A stretch of 64,000 bases of DNA from JBFMGS01 sp040752635 (GCA_040752635.1 JBFMGS010000002.1:1-64000); one strand, 5' to 3'. Numbered from the stretch's first letter, positions 18,009-27,152 are shown. Notes: generated by a model not told the origin, from the letters alone. Numbers and translations: made by a program.

Positions 18009-20209
18009 CCTATCGCCCCCCGATACACTCTCGAGAGATCACCCACTGTCACGTCGACTATCCTCTGCGAACCGGGCCTCGTGGAGACGCCTTCCGCCGG
18101 ACCTGCGTCAATCACGATGCGCGACCCCCCAACCTCGCCGATGATGGAGAAAGCAACGTTCTCTCGGGAGGCCAGCCTTTTCACCTCGGCAAGCGCAGAA
18201 GGATGGAAAGAAACGAGCGCCCGCGCGCCGGATTCGCTGAAGAGATAACGATCCGCGCGCATACCAGAAAGCCTGACCCTGGCCCCAATCCCACCGAGGA
18301 TACACGCCTCGGACAGCGCAACAGCGAGGCCTCCCTCGGAGAGATCCAGGCACGATGAAACAAGCCTTCCGGAGATGAGGGAAAGAACCAGGTTGAGCGT
18401 GGCTCGCTCCATCTCGAGGTCAACGGCCGGCACGCGTCCTCCCTCGATTCCATGGACCACAGCCAGGTACTCGCTTGCGCCGATCTCATCCTTCGTGCGG
18501 CCGAGAACCGCGATGACGTCGCCTGCACGCTTGAAGCCCGGAGTAGCAAGGCAGGTCAGGTCCTCGATGAGGCCCACCATACCCACCACCGGCGTAGGGT
18601 GAACAGCCACACTCGACGACTCGTTGTAGAAACTTACGTTGCCGCCGGTCACAGGAATCCCGAGAACCCTGCACGCATGTGCCATGCCTTCAACCGCCTT
18701 TCGGAACTGCCAGAAGGCCTCGAGCTTCTCGGGGTTGCCGAAATTCAGGCAATCCGTGACCCCAACCGGTTCTGCACCAACGCAGGCGAGATTCCTTGCG
18801 GCTTCGGCCACAGCATGGGCGGCTCCGGCCCACGGGTCGAGGTAGCAGTACAGTGAATTCGCATCGCACGTCAGGGCCAGCCCCTTGTTGGTTCCCGGGA
18901 CTCTGACGACCGATGTCCCTTGCCCTGGCAGCACTACCGTGTTCGTTCCGACCTGGTGGTCGTACTGGCTGTAGACCCACTCTTTGCTGGCGATGCGGGG
19001 CGAGGCGAGAATGCGTTTCAAGGCATCCGTGTAGTCATCGGGCTCGGGCACCTCCGCGAGATTCCGAGCCTGCTCCTGGTGGAAGTATTCAGGCTCGCGC
19101 GCCTCGCGAGTATATGATGGCGCCATCTCCGTCAGGGCCGCCGCGGGCACCTCGGCTACGATGGCATCGCCGTCCCGAATTCGAAGAACCCCATCCCCAG
19201 TAACGCGGCCCACCGTCGCCGCCTCAAGCCCCCACTTGCCAAATACGCGCTCAACCTCGTGCTCGCTTCCGGCCTTCACAACCACGAGCATCCGCTCTTG
19301 AGACTCCGAGAGCATGACCTCGTACGGAGTCATCCCCTCTTCACGCCTGGGAACCCTTGCAACGTCGATCTCCATCCCGACGCCGCCTCTCGCTGCCATC
19401 TCGCAGGACGAGCAGGTCAACCCTGCGGCGCCCATGTCCTGGATTCCTATGACGACCTCGCCGAGTCCATATAGCTCGAGACAGGCCTCGAGAAGCAGCT
19501 TCTCCATGAACGGGTCCCCCACCTGGACGGCGGATCGTTTCGCCATCGCTTCGGGAGAAAGCTCCGCCGATGCGAATGTAGCGCCGTGTATGCCGTCCCG
19601 CCCGGTGCGGGCGCCGACTACCATCACCGGGTTCCCCGGGCCCTCGGCGGCTGCCTTCTTTACAGAGTCTACTCGGGCGATTCCAACGCACATCACGTTC
19701 ACAAGGGGACTCTCCCGGAAGCTCTCATGGGTTGCAACCTCGCCTCCGACAGTAGGAATGCCGATGGAGTTCCCGTAACCCGCGATACCTGCAACTACCT
19801 GGGTGAAGATTTGCCTTGAGCGGGCATCCGAAAGGGGGCCGAACCGCAGCGCGTCGAGGAGCGCGATGGGCCGCGCGCCCATCGTGAAAATGTCGCGGAT
19901 TATGCCGCCAACCCCCGTGGCCGCCCCTTGGTATGGCTCCACGGCAGAAGGATGGTTGTGGCTCTCTATCTTGAACACCACGGCGAGCCCATCCCCGATG
20001 TCCACAACGCCGGCGTTCTCGCCAGGCCCCTGAATCACGCGACTTCCGGTGGTCGGCAGGAGCCGAAGCACTTGCCTGGAATTCTTGTAGCTGCAATGTT
20101 CGGACCACATGACCGCGAACATTCCGAGCTCGACGAAATTCGGCTCCCGTCCAAGGATCTCAAGGATGCGGCCATATTCCTCAGTGGATAGCCCCATCTC
20201 CTGCCACAC
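17990..20209 (-). CDS. purL: phosphoribosylformylglycinamidine synthase, large subunit (small-PurL type)
   Basis: The ATP-dependent FGAM synthase subunit that works with PurQ (glutaminase) and PurS. At about 740 residues it is the short PurL of Gram-positive bacteria. [36 protein letters not shown] and the ATP-binding [13 protein letters not shown] segment are all present. The start is uncertain. The GTG at 20209 places WQEMGLS where Bacillus PurL has YQQMGLS, with GGAG 13 bases upstream; an ATG at 20197 is the shorter alternative, and a frame from 20287 would overlap purQ by more than 100 bases. Confidence 0.95.
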   Translation of the reverse strand: MWQEMGLSTEEYGRILEILGREPNFVELGMFAVMWSEHCSYKNSRQVLRLLPTTGSRVIQGPGENAGVVDIGDGLAVVFKIESHNHPSAVEPYQGAATGVGGIIRDIFTMGARPIALLDALRFGPLSDARSRQIFTQVVAGIAGYGNSIGIPTVGGEVATHESFRESPLVNVMCVGIARVDSVKKAAAEGPGNPVMVVGARTGRDGIHGATFASAELSPEAMAKRSAVQVGDPFMEKLLLEACLELYGLGEVVIGIQDMGAAGLTCSSCEMAARGGVGMEIDVARVPRREEGMTPYEVMLSESQERMLVVVKAGSEHEVERVFGKWGLEAATVGRVTGDGVLRIRDGDAIVAEVPAAALTEMAPSYTREAREPEYFHQEQARNLAEVPEPDDYTDALKRILASPRIASKEWVYSQYDHQVGTNTVVLPGQGTSVVRVPGTNKGLALTCDANSLYCYLDPWAGAAHAVAEAARNLACVGAEPVGVTDCLNFGNPEKLEAFWQFRKAVEGMAHACRVLGIPVTGGNVSFYNESSSVAVHPTPVVGMVGLIEDLTCLATPGFKRAGDVIAVLGRTKDEIGASEYLAVVHGIEGGRVPAVDLEMERATLNLVLSLISGRLVSSCLDLSEGGLAVALSEACILGGIGARVRLSGMRADRYLFSESGARALVSFHPSALAEVKRLASRENVAFSIIGEVGGSRIVIDAGPAEGVSTRPGSQRIVDVTVGDLSRVYRGAIGWALES

Positions 20210-20918
20210 GTGGCTGCCCAAGCTCCACACCCCCTGAAAGGAACTGGATGGCCGAGGCAAAGATCCACCTGCCGTCGGTTCCACCAAGCAACGCCTCGCA
20301 CGCCCTCTCTGGATGAGGCATCATCCCGAGCACGTTCCCGCGCTCGTTCACGAGCCCTGCGATGGAGTTTCGGGAACCGTTGGGGTTCGCTTCGGGGGTC
20401 GGATGGCCGTCCTCGTCCGCATAGCGAAAGACAACCTGTCCGCGCCGCTCCAGGCGTTCCAGGGTGACGTCGTCCGCGTAGTAATTGCCCCACCCGTGCG
20501 CTATCGGCATCCTGAGGACCTGCCCGCTGCGGCAGAGCCCGGTAAAAGGCGTGCTTGCGTTCTCAACGCGAAGCAGGACCCTGTCGCATCTGAACCTGGG
20601 GACCACGTTCGGGAGCATCGCGCCGGGAAGCAGCCCACACTCGAGCAGGATCTGGAAGCCGTTGCAGATCCCCAGGACAAGCCCGCCCGCTTCGGCGTAC
20701 CTCACCACGTCGCTCATAACCGGTGCAAACCTCGCTATCGCGCCTGCGCGCAGGTAATCCCCATAAGAGAACCCGCCCGGAAGGACTATGAGATCGTACC
20801 CCTCAAGGCTCTGTTCCGCATGCCACACATACCTCACTTCTACCCCGAAGGACTTGAGGGCGCGGTAGCAGTCAGCATCGCAGTTGGAGCCCGGGAAGAC
20901 CACCACCCCGAATCTCAC
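20181..20918 (-). CDS. purQ: phosphoribosylformylglycinamidine synthase, glutaminase subunit
   Basis: The class I glutamine amidotransferase subunit of FGAM synthase. The nucleophile elbow GICNGFQIL holds the catalytic Cys near residue 87, and the His/Glu part of the triad lies in [10 protein letters not shown] near the C-terminus. [12 protein letters not shown] opens the protein as in other PurQ proteins. At 245 residues it is slightly longer than the Bacillus protein. It overlaps purS by four bases upstream and purL downstream, consistent with a stoichiometric PurSQL complex. Confidence 0.96.
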   Translation of the reverse strand: MRFGVVVFPGSNCDADCYRALKSFGVEVRYVWHAEQSLEGYDLIVLPGGFSYGDYLRAGAIARFAPVMSDVVRYAEAGGLVLGICNGFQILLECGLLPGAMLPNVVPRFRCDRVLLRVENASTPFTGLCRSGQVLRMPIAHGWGNYYADDVTLERLERRGQVVFRYADEDGHPTPEANPNGSRNSIAGLVNERGNVLGMMPHPERACEALLGGTDGRWIFASAIQFLSGGVELGQPRVAGDGAIH

Positions 20919-21181
20919 CGTGCGTCACCTCCCACTGCCTGCACTTCGAGAGAGAAGTTCTCGATGACAGGGTTGGCCAGCAGCTTGTCGGCGATCTCCT
21001 GGGCCTCACGCCCTGCGGACTCGGCGTCATCCGCCGACAGCATCAGCTCGATGTGTTTGCCTATCCGCACGTCGAGGACATTACGGTAGCTCATCGAGTG
21101 AAGCGCCTTTTTTACGGCGGAGCCCTGTGGGTCAAGTATGGATTCCTTCAAGGTCACCTTGATTTCTGCCTTGTATTGCAC
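20915..21181 (-). CDS. purS: phosphoribosylformylglycinamidine synthase subunit PurS
   Basis: A small bridging subunit (88 residues) needed for small-PurL/PurQ complexes. [17 protein letters not shown] at the N-terminus and [16 protein letters not shown] are the family signature. The GTG at 21181 sits six bases after GGGAGGGGGG. The stop overlaps the purQ start by four bases. Upstream, 227 bases without a gene separate it from purC; they contain a small inverted repeat (21277-21314). Confidence 0.93.
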   Translation of the reverse strand: MQYKAEIKVTLKESILDPQGSAVKKALHSMSYRNVLDVRIGKHIELMLSADDAESAGREAQEIADKLLANPVIENFSLEVQAVGGDAR

Positions 21182-21276
21182 GGCTCGCCCCCCTCCCATC
21201 CCGATGTTGCGCGGAGGCCGACTCGTCCACTGGGAATTCGCGCTGCATCTGAGCGTATGGAATCCACGGCGTGCTT

Positions 21277-21314
21277 CCGGTGTTGCACCACACCTTGTGC
21301 AACCACCGGCAACC
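21277..21314. repeat. inverted repeat, possible partial copy of dispersed element
   Basis: CCGGTGTTGCAC (21277-21288) and GTGCAACCACCGG (21297-21309) form a twelve-base stem with one bulge and an eight-base loop, followed by CAACC. The core resembles the arms of the intergenic elements at 31674, 32594 and 34940, but the long spacer is absent. It lies between purC and purS inside the pur operon, so it would be transcribed. Confidence 0.5.
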
Positions 21315-21408
21315 TCTCCAAAGTTTCAAACACTCCGCACCGACTTACCACAGACTTGCCTGGTAATAGCCCTCTGCTGGTGGCAGCTCTTATGCTCCTT
21401 CGATTTCT

Positions 21409-22152
21409 CTATACTGCGCTCCCCCTGCTGGAAACTGCACTGCTCTTGCCGGTGACACGTTTCAGAACCTCCACATACGCCTCTTCCACACCACCCATGT
21501 CGCGCCTGAACCTATCCTTGTCAAGCCGCTCCCCCGTGGCAGCGTCCCAGAGCCTGCAGGTGTCGGGTGAGATCTCGTCTCCGAGCACAAGCTCTCCATC
21601 GCACCAGCCGAATTCGAGCTTGAAGTCAACCAGAGTCAGCCCTATCGCGCCAAAAAACGGCTCGATCTCCCGGTCTACCGCAAGGGCCGCCTCCCGAAGC
21701 TCAGTGACAAGCTGACGCGTGGCAATTCCGAGCGCAACAACGTGGTCCTCGGTAACCAGTGGATCCCCCAGCTCATCGCTCTTGAAGTAAAACTCTACGA
21801 TCGGGAACGCCGGTTTCGTGCCTTCGGAGATCCCGAGTCTCCTCGCAAGGCTCCCGGCCACCAGGTTTCTCACCACGACTTCAAGGGGGACCATCTTGAG
21901 ACCCCGCACAACCATCCTGTTCTCGCCATCAAGCCTCTCGAAATGTGTTCGCAGGCACCGCGAATTGAGATGCGAGAAGAGCACAGCAGATACCTGGCAA
22001 TTCACGGCGCCTTTCCCCTGGATCACTCCCTTCTTTCGGCCGTCCTGGGCCGTTGCATCGTCCTTGAACTCGATCAGGTAGTACCTGGTGTCTTCCATGG
22101 AATAGACCCTCTTCGCCTTTCCTTCATAAACCAGTCGTCCGCGATCTATCAT
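21409..22152 (-). CDS. purC: SAICAR synthetase
   Basis: PurC ligates aspartate to CAIR. Its 247 residues include the N-terminal YEGKAKRVYSMEDTRYYLIEF, RGLKMVPLEVVVRNLVAGS and the GLTLVDFKLEFGWCDGELVLGDEISPDTCRLWD region typical of the short bacterial enzyme. The ATG overlaps the purE stop by four bases. The last residues after RVTGKSSAV are poorly conserved. Confidence 0.95.
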   Translation of the reverse strand: MIDRGRLVYEGKAKRVYSMEDTRYYLIEFKDDATAQDGRKKGVIQGKGAVNCQVSAVLFSHLNSRCLRTHFERLDGENRMVVRGLKMVPLEVVVRNLVAGSLARRLGISEGTKPAFPIVEFYFKSDELGDPLVTEDHVVALGIATRQLVTELREAALAVDREIEPFFGAIGLTLVDFKLEFGWCDGELVLGDEISPDTCRLWDAATGERLDKDRFRRDMGGVEEAYVEVLKRVTGKSSAVSSRGSAV

Positions 22153-22697
22153 GCCTGCACACTCCCCTCTTCCCTGTCTTGACCAAGTGCTACCATCACA
22201 CGCCTGTGTTTTGCTTCAACTTCCTGCGCGAGGTGGTCCCGGTACTCGGTGAGCTTCTGGGTGAGAGCTGGATAGGAAATCGCAAGAATGGCGATAGCAA
22301 GGAGCGCAGCGTTCTTTGACGCGTTCACGCCGACGCACGCCACCGGCACCCCGGGCGGCATCTGGACGGTCGAGTACAGCGCGTCTATCCCTGAAAGCGC
22401 AGAACCGCCGCAGGGCACCCCGATCACCGGAAGCACCGTTGCGGCGGCTAAGACTCCGGCAAGGTGCGCTGCTCCCCCAGCGGCCGCGATGATCACCCGG
22501 ACCCCTCGACCTGCAGCGCCTCTCGCATATGAGATCGTGCGCTCGAGAGAGCGGTGCACAGACCCAACCACAACTTCGCAATCCACCCCGAAGCGTTCCA
22601 GCGTCTCGACGCATTCACGCATAACCCCGAGGTCCGAGTCACTCCCCATCACGACCATGACCTTTGGCTGGTCACCTGACGCGCCTTCCAGGTCCAC
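22149..22697 (-). CDS. purE: N5-carboxyaminoimidazole ribonucleotide mutase
   Basis: First gene of the purine operon, 182 residues. VMVVMGSDSDLGVMRECVETL and GSVHRSLERTISYAR correspond to the phosphate loop and the SAHR motif (SVHR here), and IIAAAGGAAHLAGVLAA and LPVIGVPCGG follow. These fit class I PurE, which normally works with PurK, yet no purK is in this operon. The GTG at 22697 follows AAGGGGCG at eight bases. A C-terminal tail of about 20 charged residues extends beyond the core. Confidence 0.94.
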   Translation of the reverse strand: MDLEGASGDQPKVMVVMGSDSDLGVMRECVETLERFGVDCEVVVGSVHRSLERTISYARGAAGRGVRVIIAAAGGAAHLAGVLAAATVLPVIGVPCGGSALSGIDALYSTVQMPPGVPVACVGVNASKNAALLAIAILAISYPALTQKLTEYRDHLAQEVEAKHRRVMVALGQDREEGSVQA

Positions 22698-22737
22698 TGC
22701 TGACGCCCCTTCATGGTAGATTCAAGGACAAATGATT

Positions 22738-22783
22738 AAGCCCCGGCGGATAGGTTTCGAGTGAAACCTATCCGCCGGGGCTT
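22738..22783 (-). terminator. terminator hairpin of the pur riboswitch
   Basis: Arms 22738-22758 and 22763-22783 are perfectly complementary over 21 bases with a four-base loop. On the minus strand the 3' arm is followed by a moderately U-rich tail (TTAATCATTTGT) just before purE. The 5' arm begins within the aptamer's conserved GGGATAAAAGCCC block. Folding of the terminator and of the aptamer's 3' strand should therefore exclude each other, as expected of an ON switch. The other strand has TTTTAT, so it could act in both directions. Confidence 0.78.
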
Positions 22784-22880
22784 TTATCCCTCAAGGTGTA
22801 GCGCCGCAATCTGCGGGCCTGCATCGCTTGGACCGAACCCCGCCCTTTGCGGCCAGGTGGAACCCTAGATGCACTTTCCC
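22777..22880 (-). ncRNA. ykkC-class riboswitch, probably PRPP-sensing (subtype 2b)
   Basis: Read on the minus strand, the leader of purE has the ykkC blocks in order: CTAGGGTTCC (22868-22859), a GC-rich hairpin, GGTCCAAG, and GAGGGATAAAAGCCC (near 22791-22777). From established knowledge, ykkC subtype 1 senses guanidine, 2a senses ppGpp and 2b senses PRPP. The 2b class sits upstream of purine genes as an ON switch. Position before a ten-function pur operon favours PRPP; the subtype was not verified by alignment. Confidence 0.82.
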
Positions 22881-22884
22881 TCGC

Positions 22885-22940
22885 GTGCCGACACGCCCAC
22901 CCCTCGCCGTGAAGGAAACACCGGCTGGCAACGTCGGCAC
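22885..22940 (-). other. unassigned stem-loop in the pur leader
   Basis: GTGCCGAC at 22885-22892 and its exact complement GTCGGCAC at 22933-22940 enclose 40 bases containing a smaller GCC(G)GTG/CACGGC hairpin. It lies between the promoter and the ykkC aptamer. It lacks the guanine-riboswitch consensus found in tandem with some PRPP switches. It could be a folding insulator or an additional aptamer. Confidence 0.45.
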
Positions 22941-22968
22941 TACATGGTATTTAGTTTTCTTTGTCTTC

Positions 22969-22998
22969 ACAATAGCATACGACACTCAGAGGTGTCAA
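22969..22998 (-). promoter_or_regulatory. sigma-A promoter of the pur operon
   Basis: On the minus strand, a perfect -35 TTGACA (22998-22993) and a -10 TATTGT (22974-22969) are separated by 18 bases. Transcription should start near 22962, giving a leader of about 265 bases that contains the stem-loop, the riboswitch and the terminator. No PurR box was recognised. Confidence 0.8.
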
Positions 22999-23140
22999 GA
23001 CCACCAAACTGCAAAAAACGAAGAATGAGGGCTCAACTACATACGCCGAGATACATACGCGGACGGGTTCAGGCTACTACGGTAGGAGGCAAGCCCGCCG
23101 TTCCAAATGGCAGGCGGTCACTTGGTCTCAGTTCGGGGAG

Positions 23141-23760
23141 TCACAAGGTGTTCTGTGAGCGGTACACGCCAGCCCCATCGAGTTCCGCGGCCTCATATAG
23201 TTGCCTCGGCATTCCTTGAAGCCCCGCCAGAAAGATCATCATGCTTCCGCCGACGGTCCAGAGGCTCTTTACGACAAGCGTCGGTTTCGACCAGCGCTCT
23301 GACCCCAGCCACAACGGGCTGCGTACCCCAAAGAGTCCCAGAATGTGGCCTATGAGGCCGTGTTCGGGGTTAAACATCCATACCCAGAAGACCGTCGAAG
23401 ACCGCCGCCGCGATGGCGGGCACTACGGTAGGCAGATAGAACCCGGTTCGAAACAGCCACACCCCACGGATCCTCTGGTTCAGGTGCACAGCAAGCAGCA
23501 ATGAGATAACCACCTGGAGAGGTACGCTCAGGAACACGAAGTAGAAGGTATTGTACAAGGCGGTACAAAACTGGCCATCGCCAAGCATCTCGCGGAAATT
23601 CGCAAGGCCTATGTGTGTCGGCTTGTCGAGGGCGCTGAAATCGCTGAATGCATACCTGATGGAAACCAGCATGAGCCACAGCATGAGCAGCGCGAACCCG
23701 ACGAGCCACGGCGATATGAAGAGGTAGAACGTCAATCCCTCTTTAATCCCGGAAGTGAGT
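23141..23760 (-). pseudogene. decayed sugar ABC transporter permease (UgpA/MalF-like)
   Basis: Two frames together read as the first two thirds of a binding-protein-dependent sugar permease: LTFYLFISPWLVGFALLM (first TM), the region from IGLANFREML to LYNTFYFVFLSVPLQVVISLLLAV, FRTGFYLPTVVPAIAAAVF, then in another frame FWVWMFNPEHGLIG and the EAA-type QLYEAAELDGAG. The frame breaks near 23384 where GTCTTC is repeated ten bases apart; removing those ten bases restores FWVWMFNPEHG. Homology stops abruptly after ELDGAG, and no normal start is visible: the homology begins at the rluD stop. No partner permease, ATPase or binding protein is nearby. Confidence 0.8.
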
Positions 23761-24687
23761 CTCGGGAACCCCTTCACGTAGGCGAGCAAGAACCCGTGCC
23801 ATGTCGTCTGGCAGCGGAGCTGCGAACTGCATCCGCTCACGCGTGCGCGGGTGTTCGAAGGCGAGTGAGGCCGCATGCAAGGCCTGGCCGGACATGCCCA
23901 GGGCATCTTTGCGGCGGCCGTAAACCCCATCCCCGATAACGGGGTGACCTATGTGGGCGAGGTGCACCCTGATCTGGTGAGTCCTGCCTGTGACCGGATT
24001 CAGCCTGAGAAGAGCGTACCCCTGTAGACGTTCGATCACCTCATAGTGAGTTATCGCCGGCCTCCCCTGCCCCTCAGGAAGCACCGCCATTTTCTTCCTG
24101 TGCGTGGGGTGGCGCCCGATCGGGGCGTTGATCGTACCCCTTTCCTCCTTCGGCGTACCGTGAACGATAGCAAGGTATGTCTTCTCCACCCTGCGCTGCT
24201 TGAGGTCTCGCGCAAGCGCCAGGTGGGCGGCGTCGTTCTTGGCAGCAACGATGACTCCCGAGGTGTCCTTGTCAAGCCGGTGCACTATTCCGGGACGGAT
24301 CTTTCCGCCGATGCCTGAAAGGTCCTTACAGTGGGCCAACAAGCGGTTGACGAGAGTTCCCGACCAGTTTCCGGCACCCGGGTGAACCACGAGCCCCCTC
24401 GGCTTATTGACCACGATAATGTCCTCGTCTTCGTAAAGGATGTCAATGGGCAAGCCCTCTGGCAACGTGTCCAGCGGCTCGGGTTCCGGGATGGTCACGG
24501 CCACCACATCGCCCGCCTTTACTCGCCTGCCAGGTTTTTGGCGGCCTCCGTTGACCAGGACCCAACCCTCATCGATGAGCCTTTGCACTGCAGAACGAGA
24601 GAGGGCAAGCCGCTCTGCAACGTACACGTCTAGGCGCTTGCCCTCATCGGCCTGTTCAGCATGGATGTCAACGGGTTCCCGGCCCAT
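23743..24687 (-). CDS. rluD: RluD-family 23S rRNA pseudouridine synthase
   Basis: A 314-residue protein with an N-terminal S4 RNA-binding domain (GKRLDVYVAERLALSRSAVQRLIDEGWVLVNG) and a pseudouridine synthase domain whose catalytic Asp lies in IVHRLDKDTSGVIVAAK. RTHQIRVHLAHIGHPVIGDGVYG is the other family signature. It makes pseudouridines in the large-subunit rRNA. The ATG at 24687 lies just past the lgt stop; a longer frame would overlap lgt. lspA, lgt and rluD adjacent to one another is a familiar Gram-positive arrangement. Confidence 0.93.
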   Translation of the reverse strand: MGREPVDIHAEQADEGKRLDVYVAERLALSRSAVQRLIDEGWVLVNGGRQKPGRRVKAGDVVAVTIPEPEPLDTLPEGLPIDILYEDEDIIVVNKPRGLVVHPGAGNWSGTLVNRLLAHCKDLSGIGGKIRPGIVHRLDKDTSGVIVAAKNDAAHLALARDLKQRRVEKTYLAIVHGTPKEERGTINAPIGRHPTHRKKMAVLPEGQGRPAITHYEVIERLQGYALLRLNPVTGRTHQIRVHLAHIGHPVIGDGVYGRRKDALGMSGQALHAASLAFEHPRTRERMQFAAPLPDDMARVLARLREGVPETHFRD

Positions 24688-24691
24688 TCCG

Positions 24692-25453
24692 TTATCGCCC
24701 CGCGGCCTGCGACTGGCGGACACCCTCGCCTGAGAGAATCGCAATGCACGCAAAGGCGCCGAATGCCAGGAGTATGCTCGCAAGCTGCGCGATAGACAGC
24801 GGGCCTATCATCCGCGGCACATCCCGGAAGATCTCCACGATAAAGCGGGAGATGGAATAAAGGCCCACGTAGAGGAACATGAGGTAACCCGGGAACTTCT
24901 TGTGGTTCCTCAGTCTGAACAGAATAGCGAAAATCACAAGACTCAGGACGGCCGCGTATAGCTGCGTCGGGTGGCGCAAGGTCTCGTCGCCCGCACGGGC
25001 TGCAAGTGCCCACGGTAGATCGGTGGGCAGACCGTAGCAGCAGCCGTTCAAGAGGCAACCGACCCGGGCAAGAGCGTAGCCCAGCGGAATCAGCGGCGCA
25101 GCAACGTCAGCCATGACCCACGGGTTTATCTTCTCGCGGCGACAGAACCATATGCCAACCAGGATAGCGCTTGCAAGCCCACCCTGGAACGAGAGCCCGC
25201 CGTCTCTGAGGTTGATAATCTTTATGGGGTCCTGAAAGTAGGTAGGAATGTCAAGGAGGACAAAGAGGACCCTCGACCCGATTATCCCCGCTATACATAC
25301 GTACAGGGCGAGATCGATCACCTTGTCAGGGTCAATACCCCTGCGCCGCGCCTCTCGTACCCCCAGGATGGTCCCGACCACAAACGCACAAGCCAAAAGA
25401 AAGCCGTAGGAAAAGACTGGTATCCTCCAAATCTGGAACAGTATTGGCCTCAC
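24692..25453 (-). CDS. lgt: prolipoprotein diacylglyceryl transferase
   Basis: An integral membrane enzyme that attaches diacylglycerol to the lipobox Cys of prelipoproteins. Its 253 residues have several membrane segments, and the family signature is LARVGCLLNGCCYGLPTDLPWA with GGLSFQGGLASAI upstream. Where the E. coli motif is GGMSFHGGL, this protein has Gln in place of the functionally important His103; other lineages also vary here. The GTG start overlaps the lspA stop by four bases (GTGA), and the SD lies inside the lspA end, so the two lipoprotein-processing genes are coupled. Confidence 0.94.
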   Translation of the reverse strand: MRPILFQIWRIPVFSYGFLLACAFVVGTILGVREARRRGIDPDKVIDLALYVCIAGIIGSRVLFVLLDIPTYFQDPIKIINLRDGGLSFQGGLASAILVGIWFCRREKINPWVMADVAAPLIPLGYALARVGCLLNGCCYGLPTDLPWALAARAGDETLRHPTQLYAAVLSLVIFAILFRLRNHKKFPGYLMFLYVGLYSISRFIVEIFRDVPRMIGPLSIAQLASILLAFGAFACIAILSGEGVRQSQAAGR

Positions 25454-25905
25454 CGGCTACTCCTCCTCCCAGGTTTCCTCTGCACAGCTCCGTACACCAG
25501 CACAAGCGCTCCCACAGTTATCGCTGCGTCCGCCAGGTTGAACACGGGCCAAAATCGCAGGTCTATGAAGTCAATGACATACCCCGCGCGCACCCTATCG
25601 ATGAGATTGCCGATAGCCCCTCCGAGGACCAGCGCAGTTCCGGTTTGGAACACCGTCCCGAGGTGAAGGCGCCTTCGGCTGCACGCAAGAACAGCCCAGG
25701 AGGCAATGAGAATGGCAGTTACAACGATCGGCACCGTGCCCGTGGCAAACACGTTGAAAGCTGAGCCTGGATTCTGGACGTGCGTTATGTAGAAAACTCC
25801 CTCTAAGACAGGGAAGCTCGCGCCGCCGGGAACAGTGTTTTGCACGAGCGCCTTTGCTACCTGGTCAACTGCGGCAACGGCGACGATGAGAATTGCCGAC
25901 CACAA
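25450..25905 (-). CDS. lspA: lipoprotein signal peptidase II
   Basis: An aspartic membrane protease that removes lipoprotein signal peptides after Lgt action. GGAIGNLIDRVRAGYVIDFIDL and VFNLADAAITVG contain the two catalytic Asp motifs, and four hydrophobic segments are visible. I placed the start at the TTG at 25905, eight bases after GGGAGAGG, giving 151 residues that open directly with the first membrane helix. A TTG at 25953 would add 16 residues but has no ribosome site. Confidence 0.93.
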   Translation of the reverse strand: MWSAILIVAVAAVDQVAKALVQNTVPGGASFPVLEGVFYITHVQNPGSAFNVFATGTVPIVVTAILIASWAVLACSRRRLHLGTVFQTGTALVLGGAIGNLIDRVRAGYVIDFIDLRFWPVFNLADAAITVGALVLVYGAVQRKPGRRSSR

Positions 25906-25993
25906 CGCCACAACCTCTCCCGGCTGGCCTTGCCTATTTGACCTGGCCAGCAAGAATTCGCTGTGGGTATTCTAACATACATCACACGTGAGT

Positions 25994-26665
25994 TCAAGGA
26001 CGGGCTCGCTGGGCATCCGGGTCAGGCGGGATTTCGTCTGGGCTTTCTGCCATGATAAGGTCAACCTTCTCCACTGCACCCTCGACCTCGTCAGCGCCAA
26101 TGAACACCTCGCCGTACTCCTTTGCCCCCTGGACGTCCTGCGGCGTGTTGGCCGTGCCATACCTCGCCACATCCTGCCAGATGTCCTCTCCGTCCAGGCC
26201 AGGGCTCCTGCCGTCAAGTATATGACGTCCAAACGGGGGACCGATCACTTCCTCCTCGACAGGCCGTCCGCCCCGTTCGGGCGCCTCGCGCTCTAGCTCT
26301 TGCTGACATTGGCTACAAAGCGACGTGTACGGAATGGCCCGGAGCCTCTCTTCGTCGATGTCCTTCCCGCACCTCTCGCACGCGCCGTACTCGCCTGACC
26401 GTACTCTGTCGATAGCCTTGTCAATGATTCTGAGGAGCACGCGCGCGTCGTCGCGGAACCTGATATCCTTTTCCCGTTCAAAGAGCTCTGAGCCAACGTC
26501 GGCAGGGTGGTTGTCGTACAACGAGAACTCCCTGATGGAATCGGACATTGACTCACGAAGTCCACCTGCGCCGTCTCTGCCCTCGAGAAAATCGATCCTG
26601 CGCCGCATCCGTTCTTTCTCCTTGAGCAGCGCCCTCATGTATCCATCGAGCGCCCGCTTGTCCAT
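25994..26665 (-). CDS. TraR/DksA zinc-finger protein, YteA-like
   Basis: 223 residues. A helical N-terminal half (ALLKEKERMRRRIDFLEG, then the DNHPADVGSELFEREKDI stretch typical of YteA-type proteins) precedes the zinc finger CERCGKDIDEERLRAIPYTS with a CSQCQQELE partner pair. The C-terminal third, acidic with GEDIWQDVARYGTANTPQD, also occurs in Firmicute homologues of the YteA group. Its role is poorly known, perhaps modulating RNA polymerase or sporulation. The ATG at 26665 has AAGGAG nine bases upstream; a TTG at 26674 is too close to that site. Confidence 0.85.
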   Translation of the reverse strand: MDKRALDGYMRALLKEKERMRRRIDFLEGRDGAGGLRESMSDSIREFSLYDNHPADVGSELFEREKDIRFRDDARVLLRIIDKAIDRVRSGEYGACERCGKDIDEERLRAIPYTSLCSQCQQELEREAPERGGRPVEEEVIGPPFGRHILDGRSPGLDGEDIWQDVARYGTANTPQDVQGAKEYGEVFIGADEVEGAVEKVDLIMAESPDEIPPDPDAQRARP

Positions 26666-26752
26666 GTACTCCAACTCCTTGGACCTCGGGGCGGCACGTA
26701 GCCAAACGTCCGCCCGGACCCCGCCGATTTCCTCGTTGTCCTCGTAGAATCC

Positions 26753-27079
26753 CTACCTGACCTTGAGATTGTTGGAAACGATTCTGACTATCTCCGCAAT
26801 GTACCTGCCGATCACCGGGAGGTTGAACTGCACGAGCCGGGTCAGCAGCAAGAGAAAGACCGCAGCAAGAACCGTAGCGCCGATGCCGATCCCGAAACCC
26901 CGAGCGAGCCCGCCAAGGAAATTCACGTATATGATCCGCCGCGGGTTTCTTAAGAACTCCACGTACTCGGCGATGTTCATTTTATCCATCGCAAGCGAGA
27001 GTTCGGCGATGCGACGGACAAGCGTATTCACCGTATGTGCGTCAACAGTCGTTTTGGCCTCCACCTGTTTCCTCGGCAT
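26753..27079 (-). CDS. DUF5665 membrane protein
   Basis: A 108-residue protein with a soluble N-terminal helix region (RIAELSLAMDKMNIAEYVEFLRNPRRIIYVNFL) followed by one strong membrane segment (GIGIGATVLAAVFLLLLTRL) and a short amphipathic tail. The order fits DUF5665 proteins often found beside yteA/lspA in Clostridia. Function unknown. The ribosome site is weak (AGGGCA). Confidence 0.78.
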   Translation of the reverse strand: MPRKQVEAKTTVDAHTVNTLVRRIAELSLAMDKMNIAEYVEFLRNPRRIIYVNFLGGLARGFGIGIGATVLAAVFLLLLTRLVQFNLPVIGRYIAEIVRIVSNNLKVR

Positions 27080-27152
27080 TGCCCTGGCTCTTTGGGTTCG
27101 CCCCCGGACTTGCGTGGTGCAAGTTCTTTGACCTAGTGTGTCCCGGCTGACT

